A stretch of 64,000 nt of DNA, taken from assembly GCF_000931445.1 (NCBI RefSeq), contig NZ_CP010849.1:3782001-3846000 (forward strand), written 5' to 3'. A program made the position numbers and the translations under genes. The notes beneath the pieces are model-generated. The model saw only the letters and a program-made list of their open reading frames with translations. It did no database searches and was not told where the DNA came from. Source of the DNA: Streptomyces cyaneogriseus subsp. noncyanogenus (lineage in GTDB: Bacteria > Actinomycetota > Actinomycetes > Streptomycetales > Streptomycetaceae). Positions 26,723 through 34,596 of this stretch are shown here, one piece after another; position 1 is the first letter of the stretch; the number at the start of each line of letters is the position of its first letter.

Positions 26723-27748
26723 TCACGTGCTTCTGACGAGAATCGGACCCGCTCTCGACGCCCAGCCACTGGCATGTCGGTCTTGGTGCCTCCAGGGAGC
26801 GGAGAGGACGAGGCGGTGGGTGAAGTTGCGGTAGCCGGCGCGTGCGAAGGCCGCGGCCATGGGGTGGTTGGGCAGGTCGGTGTCGGCGCGGATGAGATCG
26901 GCGCCGGCTTCCGCGGAGAGGAGACGGGTGGTCTCGGCGAGGAGGTCGTCGACGTAGCCGTGGCCGCGGTGTCGGGGGAGTACGCCGAGGTAGCCGACGA
27001 CGTGGGAGGTCGTGTTGCGGGAGGGCAGGGTGAAGCCGACGGGTTCGCCCCGGGGGGTTTCGCCGATGCGCCACCAGGACCGGTCCCCCTGCATGGAGTC
27101 CCGGTAGAAGGCGAGGTCGGCGCGGGCCTGGGCAGCGGCTCCCGCCCTCTCGGCCTCGGTGCGGGAGCCGACGTCGAGGGTCCCTTCCAGCACCCTGCGG
27201 AAGAGGTGGGCGAAGACCTCGTCGTCCGGCTCGGGCCGGAAACGAAGGCGATCGGACCGCCTGGGCGTGCCGTTCTCGGGGGTCCACTCGTAGCGGAGTC
27301 GTTCGAGCGGCACGGTCAGACCGGCGCGGCGGGACGCCTCCTGCCGCCATGCGAGGCCGGCGACGGTTTCGGGGTGATCGCGCCAGTCGGCCGGCAGAAG
27401 GACGTGGTACTCCGGTGGCGTGTCCTGCCCGGAGGCGGCGAAGGCCGTGTGCGCGGTGGTGAGAAGCTGCGCGGCCAGCGCCGCGCGGGTCTCCCGGGAT
27501 CCCGCGGCTTCCCTCACGTGGAGCGTGTTGAGGACGCTGGGCCGGTCGGCGCCGGGTGTGCCCCACCACAAGGCGACGGCGCACGGCTCACCGCCGTCCT
27601 CGGCCATCCAGGTCCACTCGGGCCGGTACTCGCCCCTGGCGAGCCCCTTCCGGAACGTGTCGGCGTCGGCCCAGGCGCCGACGCCGCCTGGGCGGAGCAG
27701 GGGGAGGACGCGGTCGACATCGGATGCGGTCAGGGAACGGAAGTGCAC
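26723..27748 (-). CDS. GNAT-family N-acetyltransferase
   Basis: 341 residues from GTG 27748, preceded by an ideal ggagg site. The acetyl-CoA motif is in the C-terminal half: VVGYLGVLPRHRGHGYVDDL, with the pyrophosphate-binding R-x-x-G-x-G/A pattern as RHRGHG. The final segment ADTDLPNHPMAAAFARAGYR is also typical. The N-terminal half looks like a second, degenerate GNAT fold, as in many two-domain actinobacterial acetyltransferases. The substrate is unknown. A longer frame to 27877 lacks a ribosome site. It follows the hydrolase gene on the same strand after 121 bases. Confidence 0.8.
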   Translation of the reverse strand: MHFRSLTASDVDRVLPLLRPGGVGAWADADTFRKGLARGEYRPEWTWMAEDGGEPCAVALWWGTPGADRPSVLNTLHVREAAGSRETRAALAAQLLTTAHTAFAASGQDTPPEYHVLLPADWRDHPETVAGLAWRQEASRRAGLTVPLERLRYEWTPENGTPRRSDRLRFRPEPDDEVFAHLFRRVLEGTLDVGSRTEAERAGAAAQARADLAFYRDSMQGDRSWWRIGETPRGEPVGFTLPSRNTTSHVVGYLGVLPRHRGHGYVDDLLAETTRLLSAEAGADLIRADTDLPNHPMAAAFARAGYRNFTHRLVLSAPWRHQDRHASGWASRAGPILVRST

Positions 27749-27869
27749 GGTGCCTCCGGTCGGAGTGGGAGGGGGCAACCGGACGTCCGGTGAGGACGGG
27801 GCCGCCGTACGGGCTGTGCCTGCATGGCGGGCCGCTCCAGCGGTGAGGTGGGAGCGGGCGGGGGGCCGG

Positions 27870-28766
27870 TCAGACATGGAGGCGGTCGAGGAAGCGGGCG
27901 GTGAGCGTGGCGATCTCGGGCAGGTGGTCCTCCAGGGCGAAGTGGCCGGTCGGGAAGAGATGCAGCTCCGCCTCGGGTACGTCGTTCAGGTAGGCGCGGG
28001 CGCCTGACTCGGTGAAGAACGGGTCGCCGGTGCCCCAGGTGATCAGCGTCGGCGGGCGGTGCTCGCGCAGCCACGCCTGCCAGGCGGGATAGGCGGCGAG
28101 GTTGCTCTTGTAGTCGTAGGCGAGGGCGAGTTGGGCTTGTTTGCGGCCGGGCTGGTCGAGGAAGTGCTGGTCCAGCAGCCATCCCTCCGGTGCGACGAGC
28201 GCCGGGTCGGCGGTGCCGCCCTCGTACTGGGCGCGTGTGGCGGCCAGGGTGAACAGGCCGAGGACGGTGGACTCGGCGCCCGGGGACTCGGGGGTGAGCG
28301 CGATGAAGTCGCGGGCCGTGTCCGACAGACCCTCCAGGTAGGCGTTGCCGTTCTGCACGACCAGCCCGGTGACACGCTCGGGGTGACGGAGCGCCAGGCG
28401 GAAGCCGACCGGGGCGCCGAAGTCGAACAGGTACATCGCGTACCGGGTCAGCCCCAGCCGCTCGGTGAAGCCCTCGACGACATCCGCGAGTCGGTCGAAG
28501 GAGTAGGTGAAGCGCTCCGGGGTGCGGGTGTGGCCGAAGCCGGGGTAGTCGGGGGCGATCAGCCGGTAGTGCCTGCCCAGGCTGTCGATGAGGCGCCGGA
28601 ACTGGTGCGAGGCGGAGGGGAAGCCGTGCAGGAGCAGGAGCACCGAGGCGTCCGCACGCTCCGGAAGCGACTCCCGGTAGAAGACCTCCGCGCCGTCCAC
28701 CTCGACGTACCGGTGGACCGTGCGGGCGGGGACCGAGATGAGGGACGTGCCGGCGAGCAGCGTCAT
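27870..28766 (-). CDS. alpha/beta hydrolase of the epoxide hydrolase/haloalkane dehalogenase type
   Basis: 298 residues from ATG 28766, with caggaggc just upstream. HGFP (47-50) is the oxyanion-hole motif of epoxide hydrolases. The nucleophile elbow reads LFDFGAPVG, giving Asp115 where lipases have Ser. The acid lies in TWGTGDPFF and the base in PTGHFALED. An Asp nucleophile implies hydrolysis of an epoxide or C-halogen bond through an alkyl-enzyme ester. Its promoter faces a CGNR-type regulator across 85 bases that hold an inverted repeat, so that protein probably represses it. Substrate unknown. Confidence 0.85.
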   Translation of the reverse strand: MTLLAGTSLISVPARTVHRYVEVDGAEVFYRESLPERADASVLLLLHGFPSASHQFRRLIDSLGRHYRLIAPDYPGFGHTRTPERFTYSFDRLADVVEGFTERLGLTRYAMYLFDFGAPVGFRLALRHPERVTGLVVQNGNAYLEGLSDTARDFIALTPESPGAESTVLGLFTLAATRAQYEGGTADPALVAPEGWLLDQHFLDQPGRKQAQLALAYDYKSNLAAYPAWQAWLREHRPPTLITWGTGDPFFTESGARAYLNDVPEAELHLFPTGHFALEDHLPEIATLTARFLDRLHV

Positions 28767-28789
28767 TTCACATGCCTCCTGTGCGGGAT

Positions 28790-28826
28790 GATGCGTTAGA
28801 TCTAACTCCCCTTCATCTAATGCGTC
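28790..28826. promoter_or_regulatory. inverted repeat in hydrolase/CGNR divergent promoter
   Basis: Arms GATGCGTTAGAT and ATCTAATGCGTC (ten of twelve complementary) surround a 13-base spacer, and TTAGATCTAA at 28,796-28,805 is itself a perfect palindrome. AT-rich against its surroundings and placed between divergent starts, it is a likely operator for the CGNR regulator. Confidence 0.6.
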
Positions 28827-28851
28827 AATCCGTCTATGTACCATTAGGTTC

Positions 28852-29439
28852 ATGAGTGACAGTGAGCCGCTGACCGGGGAACACCTGGCCCTCGACCTCG
28901 TCAACACCCGCCCGGCGGGCGGCGACGGCCGCATCGACCTGCTCGACACGCCGCAGCGGCTCGCCGCCTGGCTGGCCCTGGAGGGCGACCGTCTGTACGA
29001 GGACGCGGGCGACTCGGCGCCGGCAGAGAGCGACCTGGCCCCCGTTCACGCCGTTCGCGCCCACGTCGAAGCGGTCCTCGACGCCCTGCTGCGCGGCGCG
29101 AAGCCCTCGGAAGCCGCCCTGCGCGCCCTCACCGATGCCCAGCGCGCCGCTCCCGCCGTGCGTGAACTCGCCTGGGACGGCTCAGCCGTCACCGCCGTGG
29201 TGCGCCGCTCGGGCCCACTGGGCGTCCGCCTCGCCGCCCGTCTGGCCGAAGCCGCCACCGACCTGTTCACCGACCCGGCGATCGGCAGGCTCAAGCGCTG
29301 CGAGGCCGACGGCTGCGTCATGCTCTTCCTCCCCGCGCACCCCCGCCGCCGCTGGTGCTCGCCGAGCCGCTGCGGCAACCGCGCGCGGGTCGCCCGCTAC
29401 TACCAGCGCCACAAGCAGGCGGCCGACCAGAAGCGGTGA
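28852..29439 (+). CDS. CGNR zinc-finger / ABATE-domain regulator
   Basis: 195 residues from ATG 28852. The N-terminal ABATE domain begins LTGEHLALDLVNTRP. The C-terminal CGNR finger reads RLKRCEADGCVMLFL, then RRWCSPSRCGNRARVARYYQ, with the four zinc cysteines and the family-naming CGNR. These proteins are stress- or ligand-responsive DNA-binding regulators. Divergent from the hydrolase gene with an inverted repeat between them, it is the probable local repressor. Confidence 0.88.
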   Translation: MSDSEPLTGEHLALDLVNTRPAGGDGRIDLLDTPQRLAAWLALEGDRLYEDAGDSAPAESDLAPVHAVRAHVEAVLDALLRGAKPSEAALRALTDAQRAAPAVRELAWDGSAVTAVVRRSGPLGVRLAARLAEAATDLFTDPAIGRLKRCEADGCVMLFLPAHPRRRWCSPSRCGNRARVARYYQRHKQAADQKR

Positions 29440-29768
29440 TCCCAGGGGCGAGTTCGAACCCCACGTCGAGCGCCCGGTCGTGCCCGTCGACCTTGCTGCG
29501 GCGACGAGTGCGCGTCGTAACCGGTGGGGATCACCTCACGGCGTCAGCGCCATCCGTCCTCCACCGCGTACCGGGCCAGACGAAGGCGCTCCCGTCGGGT
29601 CAGCGGGGCGTTACGGTAGGACACGAGGGCTTCCTAGCGGTCGGCGGTAGATGTCGCAATCCACACCCGACCCGGGCCTTCACCTCTAGAAGCATCCAGC
29701 ACGCGTGTCACCAGCGTCCAGGTCAGCACACTGAGGTGGGATCCGTCACCGAACGAGGGAGCCCCAGC
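29440..29768. other. intergenic region with transposase debris
   Basis: 329 bases. Apart from the short transposase-like remnant at 29,544-29,624 and the ribosome site of the next gene, nothing was recognised. Confidence 0.45.
29544..29624 (-). pseudogene. N-terminal remnant of an IS481-type transposase
   Basis: The minus-strand frame reads VSYRNAPLTRRERLRLARYA then VEDGWR and a stop. This resembles the start of IS481-family transposases (HRNAPLT, GRLRLARCVVxDGW). Only 26 residues remain; no terminal inverted repeats were found. Confidence 0.45.
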
Positions 29769-30206
29769 ATGGACCCGATCACCGCAGCGGCCCTCGCCGC
29801 GCTGGCCGGCGGTCTCGGCGGCGAAGCCGGACGCCAGGCTTGGCAAGGTCTCAGCGTATTGGTGCGGCGCCCATTCGGGCGAGCCGCGACGCAGACAACG
29901 CACGACGACGGGCGTCCCCCGGTCAGCTCCGGCGCACCGGAGGTTGCTGCGCTGGAGGGAGACCCTGCCGACCCGATGCTGGCGCAAGCACTGGCGACCG
30001 CTCTCGGAGCACGAGCGGCCCTGGATGGAGAGTTCCGCATACTGCTCGATGAGTGGTGGCAGCGGGCACAGGCCAGCTTGCCGGGAGGCGACGTGCACAA
30101 CAGCATCAGCGGCGGCACCCAGAATGGTCCAGTCCTCCAAGGCCGCGACTTTTCGAACCTCACCTTCCACATGACACGCACCACGGCTTCCACCGACAGG
30201 GACTGA
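29769..30206 (+). CDS. small predicted effector with C-terminal BASS/RHIM-like motif
   Basis: 145 residues from ATG 29769 after gaggga. The N-terminus is small and hydrophobic (MDPITAAALAALAGGLGGEA), followed by predicted helices to about residue 105. Residues 111-134 (NSISGGTQNGPVLQGRDFSN plus LTFH) match the pattern N-x-I-x-G...G-P-x-h-Q-x-R-D, resembling the short amyloid-forming motifs (BASS, RHIM-like) shared by bacterial NLRs and their effectors. The NB-ARC protein 4.4 kb downstream has the same motif at residues 109-134 (NNIGGNSVLHGPSVQARDIH). By analogy this would be a membrane-active or death effector seeded by that NLR. The motif likeness is seen; the role is inferred. Confidence 0.6.
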   Translation: MDPITAAALAALAGGLGGEAGRQAWQGLSVLVRRPFGRAATQTTHDDGRPPVSSGAPEVAALEGDPADPMLAQALATALGARAALDGEFRILLDEWWQRAQASLPGGDVHNSISGGTQNGPVLQGRDFSNLTFHMTRTTASTDRD

Positions 30207-31352
30207 CGTGAGGAGCTCGCTCAAGCTCCCAGTGGTGCGGCGCAGGGTTGGGCAACCGCGTCGTGTCGGCCCAGGCCCCGGGCCTCAGGCTCCGTCACGC
30301 CGACTGCTTCGGGACGCCGACCACTAGTCGGCCGCCACGTGACGTCGGTCTCACGCCTGCTGGCCACTGCGTGAAAAGATCCCCAAGCGCCGGCCCCACC
30401 CACGCCGCCGCAGCGGCGTCCTGACCGCCGAAGGACCGAAGGGGTCCGCATCCGAGAAGGGCACCCGCTGGGGAAGCCGTCCGGTCAAAGCCGCGTAAGC
30501 ACGCACAGCACCGGAAACACCGGCGCCATGAGCACTGCCCCGAGACACTCCGGACGGCTGGACCCGAACTCGGGCCCCCCTTGACGCTGCACGGCTGCAT
30601 CTGACGGACCGGACTGACCGCGACCTCTTTGGTGGCGCTCGGGTTCTCACGGCTGTCAAACTTTGCGGCCGCTTCCTCGTAACTTCCTCGGAAGAGGTCT
30701 GGCCGGGCACTCGGGAGACCACCACGGTCAGAGGTCTCGCGCGAGCCGGGGACAAGGCCCTCGGTACCCCGCGCCTTCCGTGCTGCAGTCCGCGAGCTCC
30801 CGCACCCCAACTCCCGCAGCCTCACGCCCAGTGGCCGAGCTGCCACGCCGCCCGTCCGGTCGCCGACCGCCGCGACAAGCCTCACCGAGGCTGGATCCCG
30901 GCAACAGTCCAGCCGCCCCAGCGGATGAGAATGGATGAGAACGTCTCGTTTCCGAACCGCGCGCTCATCGGAACGATCACCATCGGCCACCGGGGGTGTC
31001 CGGTACCGAGACAGGGCTCAGCGGCCGGCACCGGACACCCGCCGTTCAAATACTCGCGTAGGGCGAGGCAGAGCCGTCGACCATCGCGCATGCAATGCAC
31101 GTGAGTGTAACCGCCGCGGCGATGCGCAGATATTTCACGAAGCCGTACACCTTTCATTTTTTTCATCTGGAGTCAGTCAGCTGAGGCGCGGGCAAGGCAG
31201 AGCTGCGGCCAGGAGCGGCAACATCAACGCCTCGTCGCTCGCGAGAATCGTATCGCGCCGATCGGGTATGCGTACTACTGGCCACAACGCGTTCGAACTC
31301 TGCACCGACGAACGCACGCACCCCTGTACTCCGGCGGCACCACTCGAATTAA
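30207..31352. other. long region with little coding potential
   Basis: About 1.1 kb between the small effector and the BTAD-STAND stop. No family-supported gene was found on either strand. A possible 30-residue peptide gene at 31,046-31,138 is listed separately. The rest may be decayed sequence. Confidence 0.45.
31046..31138 (-). CDS. possible small secreted peptide downstream of a BTAD-STAND gene
   Basis: A 30-residue frame from GTG 31138 (VKYLRIAAAVTLTCIACAMV) with a basic start, a hydrophobic core and a ribosome site (aaaggtg) nine bases upstream. It looks like a signal peptide plus a short tail. It lies 215 bases downstream of the BTAD-STAND regulator on the same strand, a position where AfsR-like regulators sometimes have a small target gene. 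No homologue was recognised, and it could be chance. Confidence 0.25.
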   Translation of the reverse strand: MKYLRIAAAVTLTCIACAMVDGSASPYASI

Positions 31353-34300
31353 CTAGGCAGTAACTTCACCTTGCAGGTCGGCGAGCAATCCCGCAGCGCG
31401 GGCCTCTTCGGCGGGAGCTCCTATGCGCCGGCTGACCGCCAGGCTCTCCTGCAGATGAGCCACCGCCTGAGCCGTGCGTCCGGCATCCCGTTCGGCCAGG
31501 GCCAAGTCATAGAGTACGTCGACCTCTTCACCCGCCGCGTGGATGGCATGTGCCACCTCAAGTGCGTCGGCATGCTGCCGCAGGGCCTCCTCCGTGCGGC
31601 CCGCCATACGATAGGCCCGGCCGATTCGCGTGAGCGCTATGGCCTCCGCACGCCGGTCCCCAACGTCCCGCAATACCGGCAAAGCCATGCCGTACAGCAC
31701 GAGAGCTTCTTCGGTCCGACCTAAGGCATCCATCACGGACGCCACATTCATTTGGAGTGTGGCCCGGTCTCTCGGATTGCCCATTTTCTCAGCTACGACC
31801 AGCGCCTGCCGATACGCTTTTTCCGCATCTTCGGGGCGCCCTGTCTTTTTATATACTTCCGCCGTATTATTCAGCGCACTATATATTCCTCGATCGTACC
31901 CTATCTCCGTGAAGTCGGCGAGAGCCGAACTAAAGCACGTCAGCGCCTTTTCATTCTCCGCAAGGTGAAGGTGGACAATACCCAGCAAATTTTGACAGCG
32001 CGCAATCCGGAGCTTCGTTCTTGTTTGCAATAAATAATCAAGAGAGTCTTCCAGGAATGATCGGGCGATCCGGTACTGACCTGTTTGCCACAGAGAGATC
32101 GAAAGCTGGTGTATGCACTCGCTCTCCAGTTCCCGGTCCCGGAGATGCCGTGCGATGTCCACCGCCTCACGCGCGGCCGAAATCGCCTCGCCATAGCGGG
32201 AGCCATGGGTGTACACGGCGCAGAGGTCGAGCAGAGCTCGCGCCTGGGCCACGCTGTCACCTGCGGCGCCCCAGTGAGCTGCGGCGCGCCGCAGCAGCGG
32301 CTCGGCGGCTGCGAGATGTCCCTCCATGTCCAGGAATCCGGCCAACACATGGACGGCCACCGCGAGTTGATGTTCGGTCCCGTACTTTACAAGCCAGTCC
32401 AGAGTGTCCAGGAGGTTGGCCGACTCGGCGATCAGCCACTGTTCTGCCGAGCGGGCCTCAACGATTTCCGGACACGGTGGGGTGGCGGTTTCACAGGCGT
32501 CGAGATCCGTACGCGACCGGAAGGGATAGGCCAGCCGGTCCGCCCGATCCGCGGCGCTGACATAATGATCCACAAGTCTCTGCATGGCCCGCTGGACATC
32601 GTCCTCCGGATCGGTGTCACCCGCCTCGACCAGCGATCTCGCGTAGTCGCGCAAAAGATCATGCATGGTGAAACGGTGTGGAACGGGCTCGGCTACGAGG
32701 TGGTGAGCCAGAAGATCTTCGAGTACGCGTTCAACCACCTCCAGGGAGAATCCCGTGAGAGCGGCGATCGCCGGAGGCCCGAACTCCACCCCTACATGCA
32801 GCCCGATACGGCGAAAGACCATCTGCTGGTCGGCGTTCAAGGCGTGATAGGAAACCGCGAAGACATGCGTCAACGTTCGTTCCATGTCCCGCAGTTGGGC
32901 CAGATGTCCGCCGTTGCCGCCCAGTTGGCGCAGCAGGTCGGTCGTGGTCCACGAGGCACGGGTGAGCAATCGGCTCGCGGCGATCTCGATCGCCAGCGGG
33001 AGGCACCCGCAGATCCGCACGATCTCCGTCACATCCGACGGATCAGTGTCGCGCCCTCTCCCCAGCCGCTGCGAGAAGAGCGCCGCTGCATCCTCGGGCG
33101 GCAGCACGTCCAAGGAAACCGGCCGTACTCCAGGCAGTCCGGGCAGTCGCCGGCGGCTGGTCACGACGATCGCCGTCGGTGAAGCCCCCGGAAGCAGAGG
33201 CCGGATCTGCTCGGAGGAGGTGGCGTCGTCGAGGATCACCAGCATGCGACGGTCGCGTGCCAGCGAGCGCCACAGGGCGACCAACTCGTCCAGCCCAGGA
33301 GGTAGTTCCTTGGCACTCATGCCGAGCAGTCGCAACAGTTCGGTGAGCGCCCGAGCAGCGGTCGGCGGTGTCCGGTCGACGGAACAACCCCCCAGGTGAA
33401 GGAAGACGCGCCCATCCGGGAACCGGTCGCGTAATCGATGCGCCAAGTGCACGGCCAGGGCAGTCTTGCCGACGCCCCCCATGCCATGGATCGCCTCCAC
33501 GGTCACGACGTCCGAGACGCCCCGGTCCTCGCACAGGGCTGCGGTGAGCCGCCGCAGTTCGTCGCGCCGTCCGGCCCATGGGACATCACGCGGGAGATTG
33601 TCGGGAACCTGACGCGACGGCCGCGCAGTCGTCTTCCCTTCGGACCGGGCGCCGGTGAGCAGGGCCGCCGCGGGCGCCCCCGACAGGATGCCTTGGTGGA
33701 CCCGGTGCAACCCACCGCCGGCATCGAGACCGATGTCACGGACGACACGCTGTCGCGTTCGCTGCAGCAGCCTGGTCGCCTCAGCCGTCCGGTTGCTGCC
33801 ATACAGGGCGACGGCCAGTCGTTCAGCCAGGGCCTCGTCCACGGGATGAGCGTCGGCCAAGGGCATGAGCACGGGGACGGCGTCGGCGTACTTCCCTTCA
33901 TGGAGGAGGATCTCGGCCCTGTTCATGGCGGCCACGAGACGGATCTCACCAATGGCGGTGCGCAGATGCTCGGCCCATGATCCGGTGATCCCGGCCAGCG
34001 GTTCTCCGTGCCATAACCCTTCCGCCCGGTCCAACAGGCGCAGGGCGGCCCCCTCGTCACCACCGTCCCGGAGGGTACGCGCTCGCTCGACGCAACTCCT
34101 GTAACAGTGCAGGTCCACTCGGTTCGGGTCGACCTGCAGGGAGTACGAGTTCGTTCGGCTGACGATCACAGGCGCGTCACGCCCGGCCAGCCGCAGAGAC
34201 CCTCGGATCCGTGAGATGTGCGCATGGAGCGCTTCCCTGGCCTTGCCGGGCGGATGCTCGTCCCAGATACGGTGGACCAAGGTGTCCACGCTCACTGTAC

Positions 34301-34418
34301 GGCCCGCGTCCCAGGCGAGGCCGGCGAGCGCCACCCTCGTTTTCGTCGATCCAAGATCACTACGGCGGCCCGCCGCTCGGATCTCCACCGCCCCCGAAAG
34401 CCTGATCTCGAACTCCAC
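31353..34418 (-). CDS. SARP/BTAD-NB-ARC-TPR regulator
   Basis: 1021 residues from GTG 34418, chosen because ggggagga lies just before it and the protein then begins VEFEIRLSGAVEI, like other SARPs. Order: winged helix (1-90), BTAD (about 100-245), NB-ARC with Walker A GMGGVGKT at 312-319 and MLVILDDATSS as Walker B, winged-helix region, then TPRs to the end. The TPR part from about 31,740 to 32,060 is AT-rich and uses rare codons, including TTA at 32,031-32,033 (residue 796), so translation may depend on the bldA tRNA. It is divergent from the NLR gene across 178 bases. Likely a transcriptional activator with unknown signal. Confidence 0.85.
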   Translation of the reverse strand: MEFEIRLSGAVEIRAAGRRSDLGSTKTRVALAGLAWDAGRTVSVDTLVHRIWDEHPPGKAREALHAHISRIRGSLRLAGRDAPVIVSRTNSYSLQVDPNRVDLHCYRSCVERARTLRDGGDEGAALRLLDRAEGLWHGEPLAGITGSWAEHLRTAIGEIRLVAAMNRAEILLHEGKYADAVPVLMPLADAHPVDEALAERLAVALYGSNRTAEATRLLQRTRQRVVRDIGLDAGGGLHRVHQGILSGAPAAALLTGARSEGKTTARPSRQVPDNLPRDVPWAGRRDELRRLTAALCEDRGVSDVVTVEAIHGMGGVGKTALAVHLAHRLRDRFPDGRVFLHLGGCSVDRTPPTAARALTELLRLLGMSAKELPPGLDELVALWRSLARDRRMLVILDDATSSEQIRPLLPGASPTAIVVTSRRRLPGLPGVRPVSLDVLPPEDAAALFSQRLGRGRDTDPSDVTEIVRICGCLPLAIEIAASRLLTRASWTTTDLLRQLGGNGGHLAQLRDMERTLTHVFAVSYHALNADQQMVFRRIGLHVGVEFGPPAIAALTGFSLEVVERVLEDLLAHHLVAEPVPHRFTMHDLLRDYARSLVEAGDTDPEDDVQRAMQRLVDHYVSAADRADRLAYPFRSRTDLDACETATPPCPEIVEARSAEQWLIAESANLLDTLDWLVKYGTEHQLAVAVHVLAGFLDMEGHLAAAEPLLRRAAAHWGAAGDSVAQARALLDLCAVYTHGSRYGEAISAAREAVDIARHLRDRELESECIHQLSISLWQTGQYRIARSFLEDSLDYLLQTRTKLRIARCQNLLGIVHLHLAENEKALTCFSSALADFTEIGYDRGIYSALNNTAEVYKKTGRPEDAEKAYRQALVVAEKMGNPRDRATLQMNVASVMDALGRTEEALVLYGMALPVLRDVGDRRAEAIALTRIGRAYRMAGRTEEALRQHADALEVAHAIHAAGEEVDVLYDLALAERDAGRTAQAVAHLQESLAVSRRIGAPAEEARAAGLLADLQGEVTA

Positions 34419-34596
34419 CAGCGTCCTCCCCGCCGGTAGGGCCTGCGATTGCCGAGCATTCGAGAGTGTCATGGAGTTGGCGAGCCTGACCACAACGTGA
34501 CCGCGCCTGACCTAAGTTGACTGATAAATAGCCGTATTGATTCACATCTTGGCCGAGCGGGGAGTGATTCCTGGGAAACCGAAAGGAGTCGCGTAC

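Noticed and set aside
30207..31045. Several 75-230 codon frames in the region after the small effector
   Set aside because: They overlap in different frames, lack motifs and have no ribosome sites; I could not support any as a gene.
34537..34596. Earlier TTG start for the NLR gene
   Set aside because: No ribosome site precedes it, while gaaaggag lies eight bases before GTG 34,597.
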